Shown piece after piece: positions 1 to 11,918 of a stretch of DNA of 64,000 nt. How positions within the stretch are numbered: position 1 is the stretch's first letter; the number at the start of each line of letters is the position of its first letter. Origin of the DNA: Euptelea pleiosperma (lineage: Eukaryota; Streptophyta; Magnoliopsida; Ranunculales; Eupteleaceae); contig CM068544.1 of NCBI GenBank assembly GCA_035048495.1, forward strand, positions 15,556,138 to 15,620,137. Reading direction: 5' to 3'. Position numbers and translations under genes: made by a program. The notes under the pieces were generated by a model, which saw only the letters and a list, made by a program, of their open reading frames with translations, had not been told where the DNA came from and did no database searches.

Positions 1-2243
1 CAATGACCAAGAGACGGACCAAAGCGTTTAAAGCCACATGAGTCAGCAAGGAATGATAGTCTACTTTACTGGAGAAACATGAGGATGGTCACAGTGAAGA
101 CCAGGGTTCCAGACCCTCTGCCAATACTTTTATCTCTATTTTTTGATATTTTCTCTCTCATCTCTCCTTATTCTCTCTCTCTTCATCTCTCGGTCCTCGA
201 ATCTACTGACCTAACCCCAGAACTCCTGCCCATTGGCTCTGTCTCATCTCCCTTAGCTTTCTGACCGTTGGATCTTCAATCGGACCGTTGGATCTTCCAC
301 CGGACCGTTGGATCTCTCTAGATCTGTCGATCTACTAATCTGGGTCCCAATCAAGTCACCATCCATCCGATCGCCATCAGATTGTCTGTCACATCATCTT
401 GTGAGATGATGGACATCATCATTCCATGTGGGCCAGTAGCCGGCCCATCATCATCGACCCGTTGTCCGACCATTTAGTGGACCCCGTGAATTTCAAAATA
501 ATTTCAATTAAATTTTAAAAAATGGGGGGTCCACTAAATGGGGAAATTCCCAAAAAAAAAAAATTTTTATATTTTTTATTTTCTAAAATTCCTAATTTCC
601 ATTAATGGAAATTAGGAGCTTATATAAAGGGGAAAAGAGGGGGACGAACCCTAATTTTCTAATCCCCCTCCTTTCTTCTCCTCTCTTCCCCCCAAAACAT
701 CCTAATCCCTTTCCCCATCTCTTCCTTCATTCCCCTTCTCTTCTTTTATTTTCTTTTTTCTTCTTTCTTCTTCTTCTTCTCCATTCCTTATTCTCCGGGC
801 AGCCGCCTGCAACTCCGATGGAATAGTTCAGCTCCTTCTTCTTTTCGTTCTTCATCTTTTCGTCCGGCCGGAGTTGCAGAACTCCGGCCGTCTTCGCCTT
901 CTTCTTCCTCCTTCCCTCCAGCAGCTCCTGTACCACCTTCTTCCGCCAACAAATCTCCACTCCACCGTCTTTCGTCGTTGCTGCACCACGATGCAGGACA
1001 CAACACCATCACCGCCTCCAGCTCTCTTCCTTCCACGTTTTCTAGTGTGGACGCATCTCTTCACCTTTCCTTGATGACTCTCTCAACAACCAACAGTCTG
1101 TCACCTTCACCACAGTCATCGCCAGCCACCACCACGTTGCTGCTGCTCCAACAACAACCAGCACCGCCTTCTCCATTGATCATCAAGCCACTATCCCCTT
1201 CAAGAAACCAGCCACCGCCTCCTTCACAAACCAAACTCCATCTCCACCGTTTTCCATAGAGGCAGCAGTGCACCCCTCTCCTGTGGATGTTTCTCTTGGA
1301 AGAAAAACCCCAGCCATCCGCAGCACCTTCTCTTGAAGCTCCACTGCCCAGCCCACCATCGTCAACACCATAACCACCGCCTCCATTACCTTGTGCTCCT
1401 CCTTCTTCCCTTCCATCTCCACTTGCAAGTCGCACAAACAGCAACACCACGGTGCTCTCTCCCACCGTACCAGCAAGTCTCCATAGCAACCTCTTCACTG
1501 GTTTGACATGTCGGACCACCATCTTCACAGGTTCATCACATCGCCATTTAAGCTCCTAAAGCCTCCACATACCGCGTGGTTGCAAGCTTGGAATGCACAA
1601 GGTGAACCATGTGTCTCCTCTTTACAGCATCAAGGTAAACCTCCCTTCCATTCTCCTTTTCTTTCTCTCTCCTCTCTCTAGGGTAGACACCTCACTCTCT
1701 CTCTAGGAATCATTCTATCTCTCTCCATTTTTCTCACTTTGTTTATCTTCTTTCTATTCTCTCTCTAGAACACTAAGTTTTCTCTCTCTAGGATAGTGTT
1801 CTATTTTCTCTCTCTCTATCTCTAGACTTATTTTCTCTCTCATTCTTACATGCTTTTTAGAGTAATCCATTACATTGCTTTCTAGTTGATTGTTTGTTAT
1901 TGTTGTTCCACCTTTCAAGAAGTTGTATGCAACATTCCAATTTAATGAATAAAAGTTAAGATTGTTTTGCAATTTTTGTTATGGTTTGAATAGCTATTTT
2001 TCTCTCTAAAATCAACCAATCATGTTTTAATCCACCACCATTCTCACCTCTCCATGTTTTCTTGATAAAAATCCATCATTTCATATCTTTGAATTACGCA
2101 CACTAACCCTGAGTGCGGATCGACATCCGACATGAGCCACTGTGCAAAATTGTCCATTTTACAGGTTAACAGTTTCAGATAATTATAAATTTTGTTGAGA
2201 TTAGGGTTTCCGTAATTAACGACGCGGAAAAACCCTACTTTCA
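1..2243 (+). mobile_element. Long LTR, family A, 5'-truncated by window edge
   Basis: This is the downstream part of an LTR of the family that dominates the window; its start lies left of base 1, and the sequence from base 1 matches 7904 onward of the solo LTR at 7509. Visible are a TATA box (TATATAAA, 621-628), a polypyrimidine-rich stretch with the palindrome around GAGTTGCAGAACTC (865-890), a splice-donor-like AAGGTAAAC near 1632 followed by repeated TTTCTCTCTCTAG tracts, a polyadenylation signal AATAAA (1948-1953), and the conserved U5 end (GGATCGACATCCGACA near 2117, then GGTTTCCGTAATTAACGACG, ending CTACTTTCA). U3 is therefore over 1 kb and R about 1.3 kb. Small ORFs in this stretch are low-complexity Ser/Pro/Leu translations of CTT/TCC tracts and are not genes. 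Confidence 0.8.
621..628 (+). promoter_or_regulatory. TATA box of a family A LTR
   Basis: TATATAAA lies about 50 bp after the conserved GGGGTCCACTAAATGGGG block and just before the CCCTAATCTCC pyrimidine-rich leader. The equivalent position in other copies reads TTTTTAAGG (8553), ATATATATAG (17763) and TTTAAAAGG (31073), so this copy has the best preserved core promoter. The role is inferred from position and consensus. Confidence 0.5.
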
Positions 2244-2798
2244 GAAAATTAGGGAAGATTGTGCTACATACGATGAGAATTGTGGAGGAAAAGTTGGGAG
2301 GAGAGAGAAAAGATTCTCTCATAAATGTGATATTTAGCATTACAACTTTGCCCCTCTCTTTTAGATTAGTTATACTCCTATGCCCTTGTCTTAATTAAAT
2401 AACTCCTACGCAATGTCTACCATTGATCTTGATCAAACTGATGATGACTTTGATTGGGCTTGATCTCTTGTGATCGTTGGCTTGATGCATTTCTCACTTT
2501 GCCCTTTTGTTTTCAATTGGGCCCTTATGTGGAGATTGTCCTCCTCAGGCTCTGTTCTCGTTGATCTAGATCTCCTCGGGATACTTGATCTTGATCATGA
2601 TGATGATCATTAATGTCAATGGATGTGATATAGGCTTCCTGATGGCCTTTGGATCTCAAGAATTAGGCAAAAAAGTGATCATACAAGAGAAATTACACGT
2701 AATTAGAATCTTAATCAGAATGGCTTTGCGTGAAGGTCACCAGGACTCGATAATGCCTATTTTAAAGATGATAATTATATACTTTTAGGCAATTATCA
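2244..2798 (-). mobile_element. Probable LTR fragment of a second retroelement
   Basis: Read on the minus strand, the piece begins at 2798 with TGATAATTGCCTAAAAGT, directly after a purine-rich tract typical of the 3' end of Ty3/gypsy Tat/Athila-type elements (see 2799-3713). That makes it a 3' LTR in reverse orientation. It is not close to family A beyond the first bases. Its far end near 2244 abuts the family A LTR without a visible terminal repeat, so it is probably truncated. No ORF of interest is present. Confidence 0.4.
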
Positions 2799-3713
2799 CA
2801 CCCCAAACCAACATTTTGCTAGTCCCGAGCAAAACTAAAACTAAAATTGAAAACAGGGAAATCCTAAGTCACTTTCGCAGGCATCGCGATTGCACTTAGC
2901 ATGTGCAACAAGCCGTTTAACCCCTAGGTTACCCCTAGTGGACGAGTGTTGTCTCGTAAGGGTTTGTAGTAAATGTACCCACAAAATTCAGGATCTTTAA
3001 GAGGTCGTGCCCTTGATTGGTCAAGTCACCTTTAGATCATAAGATCCCAGCATTCAAGGCATCAGATTTGAAACTTATTTTTCACCTTTAAATTCTAGTT
3101 ATTATTAGTAATCAAGATGAGTTCTACTCACTATTCTCCTTTTAGAAAATTTTCAAAAAAAATCATAAAATTGAGTTCACAGTGTATTCTAGCTAGACAC
3201 AAATAGGATTTGGTCTTCTTACAATAGTGATAACCCCAATGAGTACTAGGAAATGTTCGGTTTTGCCAAGTTTATTGATTCAAAACCAAGCTTGCTGTCC
3301 AGATTAACGAGTGGTTTTTGGATATTCACCTTAATACCTCATGGGCTTTATCTGCAATATTCCAGTTTACTCGTTATTCGAATGCCACGACAGCTTTCAC
3401 CCTCTTGTGTTTTGGGTCAGAATAACATACCCAATTTTTTTTGTAGTTCTTTTCTTGATGTTACTTCAATTTTGTTATTTTTCATAGATGTAGACTATAA
3501 CTTTTCATAACATGGACGTGAAATTGCACATGAACCTCAAGGGAGCATACCCAAGGCCAAGCCAACTCAACTTCCTATGCTAAGGACCTCAACAATTTGG
3601 TAGCCCTTTTTCGTGCATCTGGTCTAATCCACTGGTTCCTTTTATCTTCATCTTCTCCTTCTTCCTTTTTTTTTTTTTTGAAAGCGAACCAGTAGACAAG
3701 CCAATCATGGTTC
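2799..3713 (-). mobile_element. Internal 3' region of a Tat/Athila-like retroelement, non-coding
   Basis: On the minus strand the segment ends with TTTTGCTCGGGACTAGCAAA followed by GGTTTGGGGTG immediately before the LTR start at 2798. This 'GCTCGGGACTAGCAAAA ... TTTGGGG' signature is known from the 3' non-coding end of plant Ty3/gypsy Tat-lineage elements and serves as polypurine tract. The remaining ~850 bp is AT-rich with no convincing ORF. A run of 14 T and the flank CCAATCATGGTTC (3701-3713) precede the next family A LTR. Confidence 0.45.
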
Positions 3714-3972
3714 TGATATTCGCACAAAAGTGCTTATTTTAAACCATTGTCCTTATAGCGATGTCGCATTCTCTTACGTAAAACTTGTCTTTTCGTCGAC
3801 TTTTTCACATAAGAGTTTCTTTCATTGCGTAGAATGCATTCTTTAGAAGAAAATTGACTATTTGCATGAAATATACGCATTTCGGATAGTCCAGTATTAC
3901 GCCATTTTAGTTGAATCTCATTACGCACTTTTCACTTGCAGGAGACCCTATCGGGCGATTCTCGAGGACTGG
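3714..3972 (+). mobile_element. Family A LTR, first 259 bp (split host copy)
   Basis: It starts TGATATTCGCACAAAAGTGC and carries the conserved LTR-head module: CTCTTACGTA and its partner ATAAGAG, then GCGTAGAATGCATTC and GGAGACCCTATCGGGCG. The copy is interrupted at 3973 by a reverse family A copy and resumes at about 7298-7508, then 9835-11918 after a second insertion. The preceding 13 bp (CCAATCATGGTTC) also precede the LTR fragment at 15494. Confidence 0.7.
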
Positions 3973-6900
3973 TGAAAGTAGGATTTTTCTGTGTCGTTGG
4001 ATCGGAAACCCTAGATTTCAACAATATTTATAATTTTCTCCGAATTGGTTCACTTAATCTGCAAAAATACAGACTTGCACAGTGGCTCGTGTCGGATATC
4101 ATCCGCACTCGGGGTTAGGGCAAATAAAGAACAAATTAACGAAAATCTGCTAAAAAGGCTGGAAGGGTGAGAATGGTAGTGTGATAATCAAAATTAAAAA
4201 CAATCTTTTGAGAGATGATTATGATTATCTAGAAATAAACAAATAAACTAGAAATTAACTAAATAACTGTGCTAAAATAAATTTAATTTATTAAACTGAG
4301 AATGTCAAATTACAATGATTTTGAAATAAATAAATGAAAACAACTAATGAAGGATGTAATAAACTAGAAAGCAATCAAAGAGGCTAGAGAGAGAAACTAG
4401 GTAGAAAGAGAGAGAAAATGAGAAAGAAGCTTTAGAGAGAGAAACTAGAGGGAAACAAGAGATTTTTTTTTTAAATCTAGAGAGAGAAAAGTGGTTTTTA
4501 GAGAGTGACAATGATAGAGAAAGAAAAAGAATAAGGTAGAGAGAGAGAGAGAAATAGAGGGAGAGAACTACCTCGACTTACCGGAATGCTTGGATTCAGC
4601 CATGGATGGGTAGCGTGGTGTTGTGCATACGTGGGTGCAAAGTTACAGGCTGTTGAAGCATATGGTGCAACAATGGATCTTGTGGATATCACGTCCCAAC
4701 AGGCCGTGGAGAGGCGAGATAACCGAACAAGTGCTTGCTAGTTTGTGGAAGGTTGTTGCCTAGAGAGGCAATCGTCCAAATGAGAGGGAACACCGACTGG
4801 AGCTGTTGAGAGGAGATGACGGTGATGCTGTGCAGCATGTGGCCGCTAGGGGAGGTAAAATCGCCTGCAACTGAGGATGCAAACCGAACCAATGGTGGTC
4901 CGACGAAAAGGGGGGAGGAGCAGGTTGTTTCTAGTTGCAACAATGGTGGAGAAGACGCTGGTTGAACCTGAGAAGATGGCCGGAGTATGGGCTGTGCTAA
5001 TGGTGGAATGGTTGTGCAGACCTGCAACTGAGATCGCGGCCTGAAACGGTGGCTGAAGATGTGGAAGATATGTACGTCCGGTAATGGCGCCGGGGTTACA
5101 GACTTGACCGGTGTTTGAAGAGGGAGGCGTGTACTTCGTGCAGGTTCTGGGATTTCTATGGGGAAGGGAGCAGCTGTGTGAAGTCGTGGGTGGCAACAAG
5201 GGTTGCAGACCTGCAACTCGGGAATGGTGGTGGTGCTAGCAGCAACAGTAAGAAGAGAGAGCGGTGGTCTGTGGTTGCAGGAGGTGGTGTGTTGCAGACG
5301 TTGCTGTCCGCACTTGAAGGTGGACTGCAGATTCTGATTTGGTGGTGCAGCCCGTGAAGCGAGGAGAGGAGCAGCAAGAAAAGAAAGAGAAATCAAAGAG
5401 AACCGGGGAAGAAGATGACCGGAGTTGCTGCCTGCAACTCCGGTGAAGATCTAGAAGAGGAAGAAGATGAAGAAAGGAAGAAAGGAAGAAAGGAAGAAAG
5501 GAAAGAAGGAGAAGAAGAACACTTACCGTTTGCTGTTGCAGGTGTGGTCCACATTCGTGAAGGGGAGATGGAAGCAGCAAGGGGAGCAAGCTTTGGGATT
5601 GAGGGAGGCGTTGCTGGATCTGCAACTTGATGGCAGTAGCAACTATGGGCCGAACCTACAAGTGTTTTGAAACATTGCTGGTTTAATGGAAAGAGGACGA
5701 CCCAAACCTGAGATGGTCGGAGTTGCAGGTAGGTGATAACGTGGGTGGTAGACTGCTATCCTTCAATGGAGAGCAGTCCAACGGCTAGGAGATGAGGAGA
5801 GGATTGCTTGCTGGTTTTGATGGAGAATGGTGGGAGGAATCACTTGCAGATCTGCAAGTTGAGAGAGATAGAACAAAGGGAGAGAGGAGAAGAGTTAGGA
5901 GCATTCAAGGGGGGAGGGAACCAAACTTCTAAGGGAACTGTGGGTTCCACTTATAGTTTTAGGAGAGAAGAGTATTGACTAAGAGAGAGAATTGTGGAAT
6001 TAGTTGGAGAGGTTGAGGGAGAATTGGTCTTGTGAAGACCTTTTCTCTCTCAAGCAAAGGTGGTGTGGGCTTCTAATGAATGGGCTTTGGGCCATGAGGT
6101 TATTGGGTTATGAATCCATAGGCCTTGGGCTATTAAATGGGTAGGTCCAAGGCCATAGAGTTGGGCCAAGGAAATTGCCACATGTCGGCCAGTGAGCCAC
6201 AGGGATAATGGACCGAAGGATTGGGTATAGGTCATGGGCATGGGCTCAAGGATAAGCGCCCCTAATGGGCCAAATGGATATGGACCTCTTGTGAGGCCAT
6301 GGGTTAGGGTGCGTTTGGCCGCCAGGGGAGAAAAAATGGTAAATGAGCCCAAAACACCATGGGCTCTAGGACGGGTTACAAGGCCGTGGGCTTCCAATTT
6401 GCTTGTGGGCCACTTGGCCATGGGGGATGTTAGATGATGAAACTATGATAATTGGATGAGATGAGGTGGCAGTTTGACTCGGTCCACAATTGGCGAACCG
6501 TAGGATCTGGAAAGATCCAAAGGTCAGATGAATGATCTAACGGTCGAATTGAAGATCTAACGGTAGAAGAACTATGAGAGATGGAATAAAGCTAAAGGAG
6601 AGAAGATCTGATGTTAGATGATGGAGATCGGAGGGTTAGGATGATCGATCTAAGGATCGGATGGTAGATCTGGGGATCTAATGGTAGGATGAGATGATCT
6701 ACGGGTTAGATATTAGAGTCTAGAGAGATGGAGAGAGAATTAGGAGATAGGAGAGAGAAAATAATACAAAATAAAGGCAAAAGAGCTGACGGAGGGTCAT
6801 GAACCTTGATCTTCAATGTAATCTTCCGTCGGCTTCACCAAGCCATCATTTTATATCAGTTGGTGTGACTTTGAATCACTTTGGCCCGTCTCTTGTTCTT

Positions 6901-7297
6901 CAGCTTTGCCTCTCTCTTGGTTCTTTATCAGGCTCTACGATCCTCTGACTTGACCCGTACTTGGCCGATATCTTCTTGTCATAGCTTGTTGACTCCTTAA
7001 GCTTTGATATTAGGCTTCTATGGTTGATCGTGGGCCCGTAAGTCTCGAAAATCACCCGATCGAATTTCCTGCGAGAGAAAAGCGCGTAATGAGACTTAAT
7101 CAAAACGACTTCATATCTAGACTATCCGAAATGAGTATATTTCATGCAAATAGTCAATTTTTGTTTAAAGATTGTGCTCTATGCATTGGAAGAAACTCTT
7201 ATGTGAAAAAGTCGACGAAAAGACAAGTTTTACGTAGGAGAATGCGACATCGCTATAAGGATAATGGCTTAAAATAAGCACTTTTGAGTGAATATCA
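3973..7297 (-). mobile_element. Family A LTR, reverse orientation, about 3.3 kb
   Basis: Read on the minus strand it begins at 7297 (TGATATTCACTCAAAAGTGC) and ends at 3973 (TACTTTCA), with the whole family A order: head module (7080-7290), pyrimidine-rich region (purine-rich on plus, 4380-5900), palindromes (for example 5418-5444) and U5 end with the CGGATATCATCCGCACTC motif (4095-4115). It is the longest copy. A 370 bp stretch (6060-6430) rich in ATGGGC-type words accounts for part of the extra length. The flanks ACTGG and CAACC do not form a target duplication. A short CCGGGTTG tail beyond 7297 resembles the polypurine-tract end seen before other 3' LTRs, so this may be a remnant of a larger element. 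Long ORFs here (for example 4689-5396 minus) are low complexity. Confidence 0.75.
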
Positions 7298-7508
7298 CAA
7301 CCCGGGGCGGGCCCACGATCAACCACAGAAGACTTCTATCAAAGCTTAAAGAGCCAGTAGGCTAGGATAAAAAGATAGAAGATATGTACGGGCAAAGCTA
7401 GAGGATCGTAGAGCCGGAACAAGGACCAAGAGAAGGACTAAGGTGTTAAAGGCTACACCAATTGACATCAAAGGATAAGTTTGACTAATTGGTGGAGCGG
7501 ACGAGAGA
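7298..7508 (+). mobile_element. Family A host LTR, second piece
   Basis: The sequence resumes with GGGCCCACGATCAACC and runs parallel to 15750-15890, so it continues the copy begun at 3714. It ends with AGAGA (7504-7508), the left target duplication of the solo LTR that follows. Confidence 0.65.
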
Positions 7509-9834
7509 TGATATTTGCTTAAAAGTGCGTATTTTCCACTGTTATCTTCTAAGCGTTATCACACTCTCCTACGTAAAACTGCTCTAATTATCCACTTTTC
7601 TACATAAGAGTCTATTTCATTGCGCATAACATATTTTTCTGGACGAAATGGTATATTTGTATGCATTAAATGTATTTCTGGAAGTCTAGGTATAAAGACA
7701 TTATGATCAAGTCTCATTACGTGCTTTTCTTTTGTAGAAAACTCAATCGGGCTATTCTCGAGACTTGCGGGCCCAGATCGATCATGAAAGCCCATTATCA
7801 AAGCTTAAAGAGCCCACAGGCTATGACTAGAAGATATGGGCTAAATACGGGCTGAAAAAGAGGACTGAAGAGCCTGCCCAAAGAACGAAGAGAGTAAGAG
7901 AGCCAATGACCAAGAGATGGACCAAAGCGTTTAAAGCCACATGAGTCAGCAAGGAATGATAGTCTACTCTATTGGAGAAGCGTAAGGATGGTCACAGTGA
8001 AGACTAGGGTTCCAGACCCTCTGCCAATACTTTTATCTCCATTTTCTGATATCTTCTCTCTCCTCCCCCTAATTTTCTATCTCATCTCTCCTTATTCTCT
8101 CTCTCTTCATCTCTTAGTCCTCGGATCTACTGACCTAACCCCAGAACTCCTGCCCGTTGGCTCTGGCCCATCTCCCTAAGCTATCGAACCGTTGGATCGT
8201 CCATCAGACCGTCGGATCTCTTTAAATCTGTCGGCCTGCCAATCTATATCCTGATCAAGTCATCTTCAGTCTGACCATTAGATTGTCTGTCACATCATCT
8301 TGTGAGAGGATGGACATCATCAATCCATGTGGGCCAGTAGCCGGGCCCATCATCATCGACCCGCTGCCCGACCATTTAGTGGACCCCGTGAATTTCAAAA
8401 TAATTTAAATTAAATTTTAAAAAAAGGGGGGGTCCACTAAATGGGGAAATTCCCCAAAGAAAAGTAAGGTTTTACTTAAAAAAAAAAATATTATTTATCT
8501 TATTTTTTATTTTCGAAAAATCCCTATTTCCATTAAAGGAAATAGGGAAGCTTTTTAAGGGGAAGAGAAGGGTTCGTTGGAACCCAAATCCCCCTCCTAT
8601 CTCCTCCTCTCCTTCTCCCTATCCTTTCCCTTCTTTCCCCCCCACTTTCTTCTCCTCTTCTTGCTCCTTTCTTCTTCGTCTTCTTCCCTCATCCTTCGCT
8701 GGAGTTGCAGGTTTGCAACTCCAACCGTTTTTCTCCTCCATCTTCTCTTCTTATTCTTCTTCTCCTCCTCCAGCCGTTGCCCAACCCCCTGCTCACCATG
8801 CCACGAACCGTCCTCTCCTTCTCTTTCTTTTTCTTCTTTTTCTTCTTCTTCTTCTTATTCTTCTTCTTAATTCCGGCCGGAGTTGCAGAACTCCGGCCGC
8901 GTCCTTCTTCTCTTCTTCTTCTGCTGTCTCCTTCTTCTTTTCCCTCACCTTCTTCTCCTCTTCTTCCACCGCAGATCCACCGCCCAACCTCCACGACAAG
9001 CCACCACAGTTCACTGCCCTCCAACCTACTGGTCTTCCTTTGAAGGTTCTCAAGTGCACCAAGCACATGAACCTGATCACGTCATCCTCTTATGGCAGCA
9101 ACATTATTCTCATCCATCCGCCATGTTCATAACTGGATTCCCCCTCAAACATGGACAACGGCTCCACAAACCACGGCCAACATCACTCCCTTGCTTGCTG
9201 CACAACTACTTTGCAAACCGATGGGCCCCACCCTCTCATCTTCTTCAAGGTAATACCCTCTCCTTCTTTTCCATCCATTTCTCTCCATCTTTCCCTTTCA
9301 TCTATCACTCTCTTCTTCTTTTTTAAGTTTCCTCTCACTCTAATTTCTTTTTTAGTTTTCTCTATCTTCTCCACTTTCTCTCTCTAGACTCTTATCCTCA
9401 CTTTCTCTCTCTAAAATGTTAGTTTTCTCTTTAGACATTTCATTGTTTATTAGTTAGGATGAGTATGTGTTTCTTTGATTGAATTGTAATTCTTGTTTGG
9501 AATTTATGAATAAAAACTCTTGTTATTTTGCATTAGTCAGTTTGCTTTTGTGATTTTTGGTTATTTGTAGCACTTTCTCTCTCTAAAAAAAATCTTTACA
9601 ATTATATTTTAAAAATCACACCGTAATTCTCATCCATCCATCAATTTCTGTAATATTTTTCATCATTTCATGTTCCTTATTGCGCTCATCTGACTAATCC
9701 CTAGTGCGGATCGACATCCGACACGAATCCCTATACAATATCTCTATATTTTGCAGGATTAAAATTCGGATCAAATTACAAATGTGTTGAGAATAGGGTT
9801 TCCGTAATCAACGACTCGAAAAGCCCTACTTTCA
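7509..9834 (+). mobile_element. Solo LTR, family A, 2326 bp, TSD AGAGA
   Basis: The unit runs from TGATATTTGCTTAAAAGTGC to CCCTACTTTCA and is flanked by AGAGA at 7504-7508 and 9835-9839. The termini plus the 5 bp duplication show that the TGAT...TTCA unit is a complete LTR left after recombination between LTRs. Landmarks are the head module (7509-7760), GGGGTCCACTAAATGGGG (8430-8450), a weak TATA (8553), palindromes at 8701-8722 and near 8875-8901, a donor-like CAAGGTAATA (9247), TTCTCTCTCTAGA tracts, AATAAA (9509-9514) and the GGATCGACATCCGACACGA motif (9707). It inserted into an older family A LTR. Confidence 0.88.
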
Positions 9835-11918
9835 AGAGAGAATAAAGAAGACTAGGGTTCAAAACCCTCCAATGTTATTATTTTGTATTTTTCTCTCACA
9901 TCTCTCCTATTTCTCTCTCTATCTATTTTAGCCCATGACCCATGATCCATGCCCATACCCATGACCCATGACCCATGACCATGACCCATGCTCATGCCCA
10001 CTTGCAATAGAAGAGAGAATCGGTCTCACTTGACTGATTCTTCTCTCCCCCATCTCTCTATCCTAACTAACCTTTAAGAAGATATCTACAATCTCTTCTT
10101 CTTTTGCTTTCCTCCCCCTTCTCTTCCTCTCTTTCTTCTTTCTTCCTCTTCTTCTTCTTTACCCTTCTTCTCGGCGAGCTCACCATTAACGCCTCCACCT
10201 CGAGGTGCAAAGCTTCAAATAGCAATGTCTCATTGCTGCCCATTCCATCCGCCACAATCGCAGGTGATCTCCACCAACAGCTAAGCATCCTTGTTGGCCG
10301 TTACATGGCCTGCAACTCCATCTAACGGCCAAGCCATTTTCCATGAACCAGTCAACCCCAATGGTGCTCCTCCACCTTCTTCTTCTTCTTCTTCTTCTTC
10401 TCCATCTTTCCGCTGGAGTTGCTGCAACTCTGGCCTGCTGCTCCCTCAACCACGCTGGTTCATTCTTCCTCTTCTTTTTCTTCTCCACTGCTGCAAGGAC
10501 TGTGGTTCTCCATCCTTTTCTATCTTCCACGCTGTCCAGCAATCCCTATCACTATTCATCATCTTCTTCACGGTACCACAGCCTGCAACCCCCATGAATT
10601 CCCTCTCCAGCCGGTCTGAAATTCAGATCTTGAAATCAAGGTTGCTCATGCAACTCTGGCCGAACCATGACACAACCAGCTGCATCCATCTCACTCACAC
10701 ACCGTCACCACCAAGCATTCTCTACATCTATTGCTGAATTAGTAATAGACCGGCCTTCTTCTTCTTTCTCTAAGAGTTGCACGCCTGCAACTCTAGCATC
10801 TACTAGTCCGGCAAGCCTCCTTCAGCCGTTCCGCCTTGCACCACCACCTGCTCCTCCATTCAACGCTGCAACTCACACTGCCAGGACTGGTTTTCCACTT
10901 GTTGCACCACCGTTTCTTCGTGAGACTTGACTGTTGCACACCTGCAACACCGCTTATCCCTCTCCCTCTCCATGAACTCCTCCTCCACGTCTCAAACAGG
11001 CTACCCATAGTTGCAAACGTGACTGCAACTTCCACCTGCATCCAGTAGCTCCGACGACCACCATTAACACTGGAGCAATCTAATTTTTGTGCCAACAGCC
11101 ACCTCTTGCAGCACATCTGGTGCACTTGCAGAATCGTTGAACATCTCCACCGTCTTATTCTCCATCAACCTCTTGTTTGATCTACAAATCCACTTGCTAG
11201 ATTCATCCACGGTGCTCCTCCTTCACCTCTTCTTTCGGTTGCATCCCTGCAACCTCCACAGGTTGAACCTATAACAGCTAGCACTACAGTGTGCACCACC
11301 GTCCTCACCACCACCATGGAAACACTCCTCTCCTTGCTGCTGCACCTCCTGTTTTAGCCACTGCACTCACCTTAGTGCAACCCGCTGCTACCACCTACCT
11401 TCTCCACTATCACAGTTTGCTACCATTTCTTCTTTACTGGAAGCACCTTCTACTTCTCCACATCTTGTCCTCGTGGACAACATCCCCTCATCAAACGGAC
11501 AAAGCTCCAGTACATCCTCCATGCGCACAAGCAACCTTCTTCCACCAGCAAGCTTGAACGCCCCAACATAGTTCGATCTATACAAAAGAAAAGGTATTGC
11601 TGCCCATCATCTTCCCACTTGTATGCATCTCCTCCGGCCAACTTTCAAGGTGAGTGTTGACTTTCTCTCTCTACCCTCTCTTTCTCTCTCTAAAATTCTT
11701 CATTCTCTCTCTTAATCCTTATTTTTTCTCTCTAGATTTATCTCTCTCTAGTTTCTCTAATCTCTTTCTATCATAGTTAATTATTACATTTTCATTTTGT
11801 TCAAATTTCAATTGATTGTAATAAAGAAGTTTTAATTAATTTAATGGTTATTATGCAATTTCTTATTTGATTAATGTTCTTTGTGATCTCGAAATTTGTA
11901 GTATTTTCTCTCACTAAG
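9835..11918 (+). mobile_element. Family A host LTR, third piece, 3'-truncated
   Basis: After the solo LTR the older LTR continues: GACTAGGGTTCAAAACCCTCC, a CCCATGA-type tandem (about 9930-10005), CTTCTT-rich leader, several GAGTTGCA/TGCAACTC palindromes (10408-10432, 10767-10793), donor-like CAAGGTGAGTG (11649), CTCTCTCTAG tracts and an AATAAA near 11819. It stops at about 11918, before the expected U5 end, where unrelated sequence beginning TGTGGGGGAAAT starts. The ORFs are low-complexity pyrimidine-tract translations. Confidence 0.65.
9930..10005 (+). repeat. Degenerate CCCATGA short tandem repeat
   Basis: About ten imperfect copies of a 7-8 bp CCATGAC/CCATGCC word lie head to tail inside the host LTR. 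The reverse LTR copy has a related ATGGGC-rich stretch at 6060-6430, so this is a variable-length hotspot of the family. Confidence 0.6.

Noticed and set aside
4689..5396. 235-codon minus-strand ORF
   Set aside because: It lies within the reverse family A LTR and is rich in Ser/Pro/Leu from pyrimidine tracts; homologous LTR copies do not keep the frame.
3973..7297. Reverse LTR as a clean insertion with target duplication
   Set aside because: The flanks ACTGG and CAACC do not match and about ten extra bases lie at the right join.
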